Shown here piece after piece: positions 25,724 through 34,097 of a stretch of 64,000 nt of DNA. The stretch's first letter is position 1; every line of letters starts with the position of its first letter. The stretch spans positions 112,989 to 176,988 of the forward strand of contig NZ_JXTJ01000015.1 of assembly GCF_001509835.1 (NCBI RefSeq), read 5' to 3'. The translations under genes and the position numbers were made by a program. Origin of the DNA: Allobosea sp. WAO (GTDB lineage Bacteria; Pseudomonadota; Alphaproteobacteria; Rhizobiales; Beijerinckiaceae). The notes below the pieces were generated by a model that searched no databases, was not told the origin of the DNA, and worked only from the letters and a program-made list of their open reading frames with translations.

Positions 25724-27177
25724 AACGCGCTTCGCTTGATCCGCGGCGCTGGCCGCTCGCCTTCAAAGCTCCAGCCCTCGTGGCCGCATTCATGCTGATC
25801 GTTAGCATCGTCATGACCAACGCGGTGCTGTCGAGGCTGCGCGAAACGCAGGAACGGCAGCTCGCGGCGATGTCGATGATCTACCTCAACGGTCTCGCCT
25901 CCGCGCTTATTCCGCATGTCCTCCGGGAGGATATCTGGGAGATATTCGACACGATCGAGCGTGGGGCAAACCTCGAGGGAGGCTTTGGCCGAGCCAGCGT
26001 CGTCGTTGTCGACAGCAAGGGAGAGACGCTCGCCGCGAGTGATCCCAGAAAAGCGCCTGTGCTCAGTCGGCAGTCCGATCGGGATCGCCATTTTGAGGGT
26101 GATGCTGTTCTCATTGTCGATAGCGACAAGGCGCGCGCCTTTGCCCGGAAACCGCTGATCTACCAGGACCGACGTATCGGCGAGATTTATGCCGACTACG
26201 ATATCAGTCACCTCTTGCGCGAGCGTGGTGAGGTCCTGCGAACACTGATCGCCACCAATACCGGGATCGCCCTGCTTCTGGCCGCATTCGGATACTGGAT
26301 CATCCGGCGTATGCTTGGTCCTCTTGCTACGTTGTCCCGGCACCTCGATCTCAGTGTCTCCGGACCGGTGCAGCCTATCCCACAAGACCAGATCAAAAGA
26401 TCGACGCGCGAGTTCAGGCGCCTCTTCGTTCGCTTCAATGCGATGGCCGATGCCGTCAATGAACGCGAGGCCATCGCGAAGGAGCTGGCGAACGAGGAGC
26501 GGCTCGCCAGCCTCGGCCGGCTTGCTTCCGGCATGGCGCACGAAATCAACAATCCGCTCGGCGGCCTGTTCAACGCGATCGATACCCTGAAGCGTCACGG
26601 CGACAAGCCCTCGGTTCGCTCGACATCGCTCAACCTGATCGAGCGCGGCCTGAAGGGCATCCGCGATGTTGTGCGGTCGACGTTGACGGCCTATCGCGCC
26701 GATCGCGGCCCAAGCCGACTCGCGGCGGCTGACCTGGACGATATTCGCCTTCTGGTCGGCCCTGAACTCGTGCGGCACGCTATCTCCATCGATTGGCGGA
26801 ACATGCTCGAGGGCGAATTGCCAACGGACGCGTCAGCTCTTCGCCAGGTCGTTCTGAATTTGCTCTTGAATGCGATACAGGCCAGCCCGGAAGGCGGACA
26901 GCTCATCTTCCTCGCAACGGTTGATGCGGAGAATCTGCTACTCGAAGTCCATGACGAAGGTCCGGGTCTCAATGTCGAGGCCGAGGCAGTGCTCACCGGA
27001 GAAAGCCAAAAGCCAGCCCCGGTTGGTGAGGGCTCAGGTCTGGGGCTTTGGGTGACCCGGCGCCTGCTTCAAGATCTGCGCGGGCGCGCGATCGTTGGTG
27101 TCTCCCATCTCGGTGGAGCGCTAGTCCAGGTTCGGGTGCCACTGGCACCTGTAGAGGAGCTTCGCGATGTCGCTTGA
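25720..27177 (+). CDS. aioS: AioS, arsenite-responsive sensor histidine kinase
   Basis: A 485-residue membrane kinase: TM1 about 17-36, a periplasmic sensor domain about 37-175, TM2 about 177-197 (IATNTGIALLLAAFGYWII), a HAMP region, then HisKA with phospho-acceptor His274 (LASLGRLASGMAHEINNPL) and a HATPase domain (LRQVVLNLLLNAIQASPEGG, DEGPGL, GSGLGLWVTRRLL). It overlaps aioX by 4 bp and aioR by 11 bp. It should autophosphorylate on As(III)-AioX contact and pass phosphate to AioR. Confidence 0.9.
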   Translation: MKRASLDPRRWPLAFKAPALVAAFMLIVSIVMTNAVLSRLRETQERQLAAMSMIYLNGLASALIPHVLREDIWEIFDTIERGANLEGGFGRASVVVVDSKGETLAASDPRKAPVLSRQSDRDRHFEGDAVLIVDSDKARAFARKPLIYQDRRIGEIYADYDISHLLRERGEVLRTLIATNTGIALLLAAFGYWIIRRMLGPLATLSRHLDLSVSGPVQPIPQDQIKRSTREFRRLFVRFNAMADAVNEREAIAKELANEERLASLGRLASGMAHEINNPLGGLFNAIDTLKRHGDKPSVRSTSLNLIERGLKGIRDVVRSTLTAYRADRGPSRLAAADLDDIRLLVGPELVRHAISIDWRNMLEGELPTDASALRQVVLNLLLNAIQASPEGGQLIFLATVDAENLLLEVHDEGPGLNVEAEAVLTGESQKPAPVGEGSGLGLWVTRRLLQDLRGRAIVGVSHLGGALVQVRVPLAPVEELRDVA

Positions 27178-28483
27178 ACGATGTGCGATTGGCCTGATCG
27201 AGGATGATCCGATTATGGGCGAGTCCCTTGCCCAGCGGCTTGCCCTCGAGGGAGCCGACGTCACCTGGTGGAAGACGAAGGCCGAGGCCGTGCAGGGGCT
27301 CGCGAAGCGTCGTCCTCAGGCTGTGATCTGCGATCTCAAGCTGCCGGACGGCAATGGCGAGGAGATCTTCCTCGAGACCGCGAAGTCCGAGCGAGCTCCA
27401 CCGTTCCTGTTCATGACCGCCTTTGGCGAGATCGATCAGGCCGTCAGGTTGATGCGGTGCGGTGCAGGCGACTACGTCACCAAGCCCTTTGAAATGTCTT
27501 CATTCCTCGAGCGGGTGGAGTCTCTGGTCGATTCGCCTCAGCCGGAGAGCGAAGGGATCCTCGGCGTATCGCCTGCAATGCGTGCGCTGGAAGGCACGCT
27601 GGGGCGACTGGCCAAGGTCGGCGCCCCGGTCCTGCTGACGGGCGAGACCGGGAGCGGCAAGGAAGTCTGCGCCCGCCTGCTCCATGCCTCGCGCGGCAAG
27701 GCGGGGCCGTTCATGGCGGTGAACTGCGCTGCCATACCCGCAGAGCTCATGGAGAGCGAACTCTTCGGCCATGAGAAGGGCGCATTTTCTGGCGCTCACG
27801 CACGCCATCTCGGCTATGCCGAGCGTGCCGGGACTGGAACCTTGTTTCTCGACGAGATCGGCGACTTGCCTCCTAAGCTCCAGGCCAAGCTTCTACGGCT
27901 TCTCGAGGAGCGCAGCTTTACTCGGGTTGGCGGCGAGCAGGTCATTCCGTTCAAGGCCAGGGTGGTTTGCGCGACCAACGTCGACCTCCCGCAGAAGGTC
28001 AAGGAAGGCTCGTTCCGGGAAGATCTGCTGTATCGGATCAACGTCGTACATGTTCCGGTTCCTCCGCTGCGCGACCGCGGAGAGGACATCGTCTGGCTGA
28101 TTGATCGCTTCGTCACCGAGCTGACCGAGGATTCGGTTGTTCGCATCCAAGGGACGAGCGCGCTGGCCATGGAGACCGCGCTGACCCATGACTGGCCCGG
28201 CAACGTCCGTGAACTCCGCAATCGTGTGGAGCGCGCGATCGCCTTGAGCGACGGGCCGTTGCTGATGCCAGGCGATCTGTTTCCTGATCTCGGACCTGTC
28301 TTCAAACCTTCTCAGCGGGAAGGGTTGGAGGGCATTCGCGACGAGGCCGAGCGGCGCCATATTGCCCGCGTCCTCGCCGAAAATGATGGAGCGGTGCTTG
28401 CCACTGCGAAGGCGCTTGCGGTCTCCCGGACCACGCTTTGGGAGAAGATGAAGCGCCACGGAATTGCCCCGGCTCGGGAGTAG
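27167..28483 (+). CDS. aioR: AioR, sigma-54-dependent response regulator
   Basis: A 438-residue NtrC-type activator. Receiver domain with phospho-acceptor Asp56 (VICDLKLPDGNG) and Lys in YVTKPF; AAA+ domain with Walker A GETGSGKE (159-166), the sigma-54 contact loop ESELFGHEKGAFSGA, and Walker B GTLFLDEIGDLP; a C-terminal Fis-type helix-turn-helix (AVLATAKALAVSRTTLWEKMKRHG). The usual GAFTGA reads GAFSGA, a tolerated variant. It should activate RpoN transcription of aioBA from the -24/-12 promoter at 28841. Confidence 0.92.
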   Translation: MSLERCAIGLIEDDPIMGESLAQRLALEGADVTWWKTKAEAVQGLAKRRPQAVICDLKLPDGNGEEIFLETAKSERAPPFLFMTAFGEIDQAVRLMRCGAGDYVTKPFEMSSFLERVESLVDSPQPESEGILGVSPAMRALEGTLGRLAKVGAPVLLTGETGSGKEVCARLLHASRGKAGPFMAVNCAAIPAELMESELFGHEKGAFSGAHARHLGYAERAGTGTLFLDEIGDLPPKLQAKLLRLLEERSFTRVGGEQVIPFKARVVCATNVDLPQKVKEGSFREDLLYRINVVHVPVPPLRDRGEDIVWLIDRFVTELTEDSVVRIQGTSALAMETALTHDWPGNVRELRNRVERAIALSDGPLLMPGDLFPDLGPVFKPSQREGLEGIRDEAERRHIARVLAENDGAVLATAKALAVSRTTLWEKMKRHGIAPARE

Positions 28484-28500
28484 GAGCGCACCGTTCCACC

Positions 28501-28782
28501 TCAGCCGTGGCAACCGCCTCCGCAGCAAGATGAGGATTGCCCTCCGACCCGCGTCTTCTGGATGGGCGGGCATGGCACGTCGCCGTAGGAGCAGAACACG
28601 CCGCAATCGCCCGCCTTCGGCCTGAGCAGGTCGCCGCAGCCGCCGGCTTGTCCCAATCGTCCGTAACCGCCCTTCCGTTCCAGAGAAAAGTCGAAGCAAC
28701 CTAGGTTTCCGGGCGGTCGAGTACCGCCGTCGGTTTTCCGAACCTTCGCGGCCGCAGCATGTTCGGAAACTCGAACATCCAC
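28501..28782 (-). CDS. Cys-rich small protein, probably N-terminally degraded
   Basis: A 93-residue frame on the strand opposite aio. Only the C-terminal ~45 residues look like a conserved protein (GGCGDLLRPKAGDCGVFCSYGDVPCPPIQ region, ending SSCCGGGCHG), recalling small bacterial proteins with a GDCC-x2-CSYG-x2-PCPP motif. The N-terminal part lacks the hydrophobic segment I would expect. Function is unknown to me; the cysteine density and location suggest metal(loid) or redox contact. The frame covers the candidate AioR site. Confidence 0.4.
   Translation of the reverse strand: MDVRVSEHAAAAKVRKTDGGTRPPGNLGCFDFSLERKGGYGRLGQAGGCGDLLRPKAGDCGVFCSYGDVPCPPIQKTRVGGQSSSCCGGGCHG
28759..28778. promoter_or_regulatory. 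Candidate AioR upstream activating site
   Basis: Perfect inverted repeat ATGTTCG-N6-CGAACAT, centred about 75 bp upstream of the sigma-54 -24 element. Position and symmetry fit an NtrC-type activator dimer site. No binding consensus was available to compare, so this is inference from context. Confidence 0.5.
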
Positions 28783-28840
28783 AAACCAGCCGCGATCCTT
28801 AGATCATTGTTTTTGTTCAGGCTTTTTGCCGCCTAAGCTT

Positions 28841-28856
28841 TGGCACGGGGCCTGCA
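28841..28856 (+). promoter_or_regulatory. Sigma-54 (-24/-12) promoter of aioBA
   Basis: TGGCACGGGGCCTGCA has GG and GC dinucleotides separated by exactly 10 bp, matching the RpoN consensus TGGCACG-N4-TTGCA with one change. It lies 43 bp before the aioB ATG and downstream of a gene for an NtrC-type activator. aioBA genes of other alphaproteobacteria are RpoN-dependent. Confidence 0.88.
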
Positions 28857-28899
28857 ATCACCTCCTACCGCTCACGAGAAGCTGGCTGGAGGAATCCCA

Positions 28900-29421
28900 A
28901 TGAAGAAGTGCGATCTGATGGTCGATCTCGGCCGCCGCCGTTTCCTGTCGGGAGCGGGCATGGCAGCCGCCGGCGCCGCCGCGACAACGATGGTTGCCGC
29001 GCCGGCCCAGGCGAAGCCCGCTGCCGCGCTGGTCGACTATCCCGCCAACAAGCTCGGAACCGTTGCGGAGCTCAAGGTCAACGAGCCGAAGGACGTAGCC
29101 TATCCCGATGATGATGCGCCGGGTGTGCTGATCAAGCTCGGCAAGCGAGTTCCGGGAGGTGTCGGCCCCGACGGAGACATCGTCGGCTTTTCGACTGTCT
29201 GCCCGCACAAGGGCTTCCCGCTTGCGTTCAACGCGGCCGACAAGACGCTGAACTGCCCCGGGCACTACTCCCGCTTCGATTGCGAGGCCGGCGGCCAGCA
29301 GGTTTGGGGGCAGTCTACTCAAAATCTGCCGCAATACGCGCTGCGTGTCGAAGCCAATGGCGACATCGTTGCAGAGGGGCTGGACGAGCTTCTCTTCGGC
29401 CGCCTGTCCAACGTGCTCTGA
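28900..29421 (+). CDS. aioB: AioB, arsenite oxidase Rieske subunit
   Basis: A 173-residue protein with a Tat signal (GRRRFLSGAG, residues 11-20; cleavage near AQA-KP). Rieske [2Fe-2S] ligands are Cys101, His103 (CPHKG), Cys119 and His122 (CPGHYSRFD). Phe106 and Gly121 replace the disulfide cysteines of beta-proteobacterial AioB, as in Rhizobium NT-26. AioB carries the catalytic subunit across the membrane by Tat and passes electrons from AioA to cytochrome c. A GGAGGA site precedes ATG 28900. Confidence 0.95.
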   Translation: MKKCDLMVDLGRRRFLSGAGMAAAGAAATTMVAAPAQAKPAAALVDYPANKLGTVAELKVNEPKDVAYPDDDAPGVLIKLGKRVPGGVGPDGDIVGFSTVCPHKGFPLAFNAADKTLNCPGHYSRFDCEAGGQQVWGQSTQNLPQYALRVEANGDIVAEGLDELLFGRLSNVL

Positions 29422-29432
29422 GGGAGAAGGTC

Positions 29433-31895
29433 ATGACCTACAAGCGCCAGATCGATCGCCTCCCGATCGTCCCTGCGGATGCCAAGGAGCATAACGTCAC
29501 CTGCCACTTCTGCATCGTCGGGTGCGGCTACAAGGCCTACACCTGGGACATCAACAGGCAGGGCGGCACGGATCCGAGCCAGAACAAGTTCAAGGTCGAC
29601 CTCGCCAAGCAGCAAGGGGCCGAAAGCGACGCCTGGTATTCGCCGTCCATGTACAACATCGTCAAACAGGACGGTAAGGACGTCCACGTAGTCATCATGC
29701 CGGACAAGAACTGCGTGGTGAATTCGGGCCTCGGCTCGGTCCGCGGCGCCCGCATGGCGGAGACCTCGTACTCGGAAGCGCGTTCGACGCAGCAGCAGCG
29801 CCTCACGCACCCGATGGTCTGGCGCTACGGCGCGATGTCGCCGACATCCTGGGATGATGCGCTCGATCTCGTGGCCCGGGTCACCTGCCAGATCGTCAAG
29901 GACCAGGGTGAGGACGGGCTCTTCGTTTCCGCCTTCGACCACGGCGGAGCCGGCGGCGGGTACGAGAACACCTGGGGCACCGGGAAGCTCTATTTCGGCG
30001 CCATGAAGGTGAAGAACATCCGGATCCACAATCGGCCGGCCTACAATTCCGAGGTCCACGCCACGCGCGACATGGGCATCGGCGAGCTCAACAATTGCTA
30101 CGAGGACGCCGAGCTTGCTGACACAATCGTCGTGGTTGGCGCCAATCCGCTGGAGACGCAGACCAACTATTTCCTGAACCATTGGGTGCCGAACCTGCGT
30201 GGCACGTCGATGGACAAGAAGCGCGCCGAGCTTCCGAATGAGGCTCATCCACCCGCACGCATCGTCATAATCGATCCGCGTCGCACCGTGACGGTCAACG
30301 CCTGCGAAGTAGAGGCCGGCAAGGACCGGGTGATGCACCTCGCCATCAACTCGGGCAGCGATCTGGCGTTGTTCAATGCCTGGATGACGTACATCGCCGA
30401 GAAGGGGTGGGTCGACAAGGCACTGATCGCCGCCTCAACCAACGGCTTCGACAAGATGGTCGCGGCCAACAAGACGACGCTGGAGCAAGCTGCCGCTCTG
30501 ACGGGCCTTACCGTCGACCAGATCCGCCAGTCGGCGGAATGGATCGCGTCGCCCAAGGACGGCAATGCACGTCGCCGCACCATGTTCGCCTATGAGAAGG
30601 GCCTGATCTGGGGCAACGACAACTACCGCACCAACGGCGCGCTCGTGAATGTCGCGCTCGCCACGGGCAACATCGGTCGGCCGGGAGGCGGCTGCGTCCG
30701 TCTAGGCGGCCACCAGGAAGGCTACTCGCGCCCGTCCGACGCCCATGTCGGCCGCCCGGCGGCGTATGTCGACAAGCTCCTGCTCGAAGGCAAGGGGGGC
30801 GTCCACCACATCTGGGGTTGCGACCACTACAAGACGACGCTCAATGCGTACCAGTTCAAGCGGAACTACAAGAAGCGCACCGACCTGGTGAAGGAGGCGA
30901 TGGATTCCGTGCCATTCGGGGATCGTCCGGCACTGGTCAACGCCATCGTCGAGGCGGTCAAGAAGGGCGGGCTGTTCTCGGTCGACGTCGACATCGTGCC
31001 GACCCAAATCGGTCAGGCATCCCATGTCTGGCTCCCGGCTGCGACCTCCGGCGAGATGAACCTGACCTCCATGAACGGCGAGCGCCGGATGCGCCTCGTC
31101 GAGCGCTACATGGATCCGCCCGGACAGGCGATGCCCGATTGCCTGATCGCGGCGCGCATCGCCAACAACATGGAGCGCGTCTTCCGGGAGATCGGGATGG
31201 CGCAGGTCGCCGACAACTTCAAAGGCTTCGATTGGAAGACCGAGGAAGATGCCTTCATGGATGGCTATGCCAAGCATGAGAAGGGCGGCGAGCACGTCAC
31301 CTATGCTCGCCTGAAGGTGATGGGCACGAATGGCTTCCAGGAGCCGGCGACCGGCTTCGCGGACGGCAAGATCATCGGCACGAAGCGGCTGTTCTCCGAT
31401 GGCAAGTTCGGTGGCAAGGACGGCAAGGCGACATTCATGGAGACGCAGTGGCGAGGTCTCCAGGCTGCGGGAAAGCAGGCCGAGAAAGACAAGTTCCCGT
31501 TCCTGATCAACAACGGGCGAGCCAACCTGATCTGGCAAAGCGCTTACCTCGACCAGAAGAACGACTTTGTCATGGACGCGCAGCCCTATCCCTTCATCGA
31601 GCTGAACCCTGCCGACATGGCCGAGCTCGGCCTCAAGAATGGCGATCTCGTCGAGGTCTACAACGACAATGGCTCGACGCAGGCCATGGCCTATCCGACA
31701 CCTTCGGCAAAGCGAAAGCAGGCCTTCATGCTTTTCGGGTTTCCCACCGGGGTCCAAGGCAACGTCGTCTCGGCAGGCGTCAATGAGTTCGTAATCCCGA
31801 ACTACAAGCAGACTTGGGGCAACATCCGGAAGATCGCGAGCGCGCCGGAAAATACCAGGCATCTGTCCTTCAAGAGCCGCGAATACGCGGTCTGA
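29433..31895 (+). CDS. aioA: AioA, arsenite oxidase molybdopterin subunit
   Basis: An 820-residue DMSO-reductase family protein, close to the 826-845 residues of known AioA. The [3Fe-4S] motif is Cys24-x2-Cys27-x3-Cys31 (CHFCIVGCGYK) with no fourth Cys, as in all AioA. Also visible are FDHGGAGGGYENTWGTGK, NPLETQTNYFLNHW and RANLIWQSAYLDQKND. It oxidises As(III) to As(V) in the periplasm with a bis-MGD Mo centre. ATG at 29433 lies 11 bp after aioB behind GGGAGAAGG. Confidence 0.96.
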   Translation: MTYKRQIDRLPIVPADAKEHNVTCHFCIVGCGYKAYTWDINRQGGTDPSQNKFKVDLAKQQGAESDAWYSPSMYNIVKQDGKDVHVVIMPDKNCVVNSGLGSVRGARMAETSYSEARSTQQQRLTHPMVWRYGAMSPTSWDDALDLVARVTCQIVKDQGEDGLFVSAFDHGGAGGGYENTWGTGKLYFGAMKVKNIRIHNRPAYNSEVHATRDMGIGELNNCYEDAELADTIVVVGANPLETQTNYFLNHWVPNLRGTSMDKKRAELPNEAHPPARIVIIDPRRTVTVNACEVEAGKDRVMHLAINSGSDLALFNAWMTYIAEKGWVDKALIAASTNGFDKMVAANKTTLEQAAALTGLTVDQIRQSAEWIASPKDGNARRRTMFAYEKGLIWGNDNYRTNGALVNVALATGNIGRPGGGCVRLGGHQEGYSRPSDAHVGRPAAYVDKLLLEGKGGVHHIWGCDHYKTTLNAYQFKRNYKKRTDLVKEAMDSVPFGDRPALVNAIVEAVKKGGLFSVDVDIVPTQIGQASHVWLPAATSGEMNLTSMNGERRMRLVERYMDPPGQAMPDCLIAARIANNMERVFREIGMAQVADNFKGFDWKTEEDAFMDGYAKHEKGGEHVTYARLKVMGTNGFQEPATGFADGKIIGTKRLFSDGKFGGKDGKATFMETQWRGLQAAGKQAEKDKFPFLINNGRANLIWQSAYLDQKNDFVMDAQPYPFIELNPADMAELGLKNGDLVEVYNDNGSTQAMAYPTPSAKRKQAFMLFGFPTGVQGNVVSAGVNEFVIPNYKQTWGNIRKIASAPENTRHLSFKSREYAV

Positions 31896-31969
31896 GGCCG
31901 TCGCGATAAGCGGGTCGCACGCACGTGCGACCCGTTCGTTTCCGTTCGCTTCCAGCTCGCAGGTTACCC

Positions 31970-33244
31970 ATGACCGCTCTCGTTGCAGCCGAAGCACTGC
32001 TCGCGACTCCCCCTGTCGATCGCGCTTCTGTTACGCACTCGGTGTCGGAAGCATGCGCTCGCGCTTCAGCCTATGCCATGCCGCTGATCGGAGCTGACAT
32101 TGTCCCTGTGGCGCAGGGGACAGGGCGCACGCTTTCCGAGCCCGTTGTCGCGCTGGTTGCGACACCGCCCTTCACCCAATCCGCCATGGACGGCTATGCC
32201 GTGGTTGCGTGCGACGGGATTGCGGTCGGCACCCGCTTGCGGGTGGTCGGCCGCGTGCCCGCTGGCCGTCGAGGGGACGAGATCGCTCCAGGCCAAGCGA
32301 CCCGGCTATTCACCGGAGCCCCTATTCCCGAGGGGGCCGACGCCGTGGTCATGCAGGAGCATGTCGAACGCGATGGTGATGCCATCGTCCTGCGTCGCCC
32401 GATCCGGGCGGGAGACAATATCCGGATCAAGGGAGAGGACGTCCAACCGCTTGAGATCCTACTTCAGGCGGGCGAGCGCCTCGATGCACGTCATATCGCC
32501 CTTGCCGCCGCGCAGGGCATCGGCACCTTCAGGGTACGCGCACGGCCGCGTGTTGCCGTGATCTCGACGGGAGACGAGCTCCGACAGGCTGGTGACACGC
32601 TCGAGCCCAGCGCGATCTATGATTCCAATCGACCAATGCTGCTCGCCTTGATCGAGCAATCGGGACTGGTTCCGATCGACGGCGGTTGGGTTCCTGACCG
32701 GCCAGAAATGCTCGCGGATCGTCTGCGGTACATGGCGGAGCGCGCCGACCTCGTAGTCACGAGCGGAGGCGCCTCCCTCGGCGAGGAGGACCATGCGCTT
32801 GAGGCGTTGGTGCAGGCAGACGGCAGCGGCGAGACGCTCAAGATCGCTTTGAAGCCCGGCAAGCCTGCCGTCGTCGGCCGCATCGGTTCCGCGGCCTATC
32901 TGGGCCTGCCGGGCAATCCCGTTTCGAGCCTGGTGTGCTGGCTCCTGCTGGGCCGAGCGATGACCTCCACGCTTGAGGGGCGGGAGCCTCCACAGCGGCT
33001 CGGCTTTCCGCTCCCGAGCAAGTCGGCCTTTGCGCGCCGAGCAGGCCGAACCGAGTTCGTTCCGGTTAAGCTCGTCAACGGTCACGATGGCCTTGGCGTC
33101 GAGATCCTTGGCCGCGGCGGTTCTGCCCGGCTGCAACCACTCGCCGAAGCCGATGGCCTGGCCGAGATCGCCGCGGAAAACGGCGGCGTTCGGCCCGGCG
33201 ACGTTGTCCTGTTTCATCCGCTTCGTGGCGGCTTCGCCATCTGA
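31970..33244 (+). CDS. moeA: Molybdopterin molybdenumtransferase (MoeA)
   Basis: A 424-residue protein with MoeA features: PPFTQSAMDGYAV, TGAPIPEGADAVVMQE, AVISTGDEL, YDSNRPML, VTSGGASLGEEDH, and GLPGNPVSSLVCW. It inserts molybdate into adenylylated molybdopterin in the cytoplasm. Its presence in the aio operon probably serves AioA maturation, as in other aio loci. ATG at 31970, 74 bp after aioA. In the best known aio operons the cytochrome gene usually comes before moeA; here the order is reversed. Confidence 0.92.
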   Translation: MTALVAAEALLATPPVDRASVTHSVSEACARASAYAMPLIGADIVPVAQGTGRTLSEPVVALVATPPFTQSAMDGYAVVACDGIAVGTRLRVVGRVPAGRRGDEIAPGQATRLFTGAPIPEGADAVVMQEHVERDGDAIVLRRPIRAGDNIRIKGEDVQPLEILLQAGERLDARHIALAAAQGIGTFRVRARPRVAVISTGDELRQAGDTLEPSAIYDSNRPMLLALIEQSGLVPIDGGWVPDRPEMLADRLRYMAERADLVVTSGGASLGEEDHALEALVQADGSGETLKIALKPGKPAVVGRIGSAAYLGLPGNPVSSLVCWLLLGRAMTSTLEGREPPQRLGFPLPSKSAFARRAGRTEFVPVKLVNGHDGLGVEILGRGGSARLQPLAEADGLAEIAAENGGVRPGDVVLFHPLRGGFAI

Positions 33245-33272
33245 CCCTTTCATCATTGGAGATCCATCGATC

Positions 33273-33659
33273 ATGAATCGCCTGTGGCCTATGCTTGCCT
33301 TGCTCGCCCTCTCGCCGTCCGTTGTCGTTGCCCAGGACATCTCCGCTGGCGAGCGCTCCTGGAACAAGTGCCGGGCCTGCCACCAGATAGGTGAAACCGC
33401 AAAGAACGGCGTCGGGCCAGAACTCAATGGCCTGTTCGGGCGGCATTCCGGATCAGTCGAGGGCTACAGCTATTCGAGCGCCAACAAGAACTCGGGTATC
33501 ACCTGGGACGATGCGACATTCGCCGTCTACATCAAGGATCCGAAGGCCAGGATCCCGGGAACCAAGATGGTATTCGCCGGGATCAAGAACGAGCAGGAGA
33601 TCAAGGATCTGACCGCCTTCCTCAAGCAATTCGGCAAGGATGGGACGAAGGATCCGTGA
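33273..33659 (+). CDS. Periplasmic class I cytochrome c (aio electron acceptor)
   Basis: A 128-residue protein with a Sec signal peptide (MNRLWPMLALLALSPSVVVA, 1-20), one haem motif CRACH at residues ~33-37 with His ligand, and the axial Met in GTKMVFAGI. This is the c552/c2-type cytochrome that takes electrons from AioB and delivers them to a terminal oxidase. ATG at 33273 follows TTGGAG. Last gene of the aioBA operon. Confidence 0.92.
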   Translation: MNRLWPMLALLALSPSVVVAQDISAGERSWNKCRACHQIGETAKNGVGPELNGLFGRHSGSVEGYSYSSANKNSGITWDDATFAVYIKDPKARIPGTKMVFAGIKNEQEIKDLTAFLKQFGKDGTKDP

Positions 33660-33703
33660 GCGGCCGGGAGCTCAACGCGGAAGTCAATGTCGAGAGAGTA
33701 TCT

Positions 33704-33749
33704 GTGCAGTGAGGGGACTTGGCCTGACGTCCGAGCCCCCTCACTGCAC
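33704..33749 (+). terminator. Hairpin at the end of the aio operon
   Basis: A perfect 13-bp stem, GTGCAGTGAGGGG (33704-33716) with CCCCTCACTGCAC (33737-33749), around a 20-nt loop, begins 44 bp after the cytochrome stop codon. No T-run follows, so it may stabilise the 3' end or act with Rho rather than be a classical intrinsic terminator. Confidence 0.6.
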
Positions 33750-34097
33750 TGACCGCGCGACGCGATCAAAAGCGCTGGATTTCTGCTGATGCCTGGCTCA
33801 GCCCGTCGCAGTCATTTGCGGCTTTAGGAAGCAATGGCCACGGAAGTTTCGGCAAGGACCTGATGCGGAATGGTTCTCGCCTCTCAATGCGCTCCAGAAG
33901 TTCGGTGACGCGCCTGCATCGCTCCACTTTCCGGTCTGCCGGACACGAGCGGCCCTGGAGCTCAACTCGCTGCTCCCCATGTACTCAAGTTGATATCGAC
34001 GGCGATTGCTACCGACGCTGAAGCTGAGCTAGAAACCGCCGCTTGAATAATCAAAATGAGGCACTGACCTTCAGTTGCCTGCCTACGAGGAAGCTGA
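33750..34097. other. Spacer between aio operon and defence block
   Basis: About 350 bp with no convincing gene. A short minus-strand frame (33798-33980, RQTGKWSDAGASPNFWSAL) reads somewhat protein-like but has no domain and no ribosome binding site; it may be decayed insertion DNA. GC content falls sharply towards 34,100, where foreign-looking sequence starts. Confidence 0.4.

Noticed and set aside
25441..26778. 445-residue frame antisense to aioX and aioS
   Set aside because: aioX and aioS have complete functional motifs; the reverse frame is a shadow.
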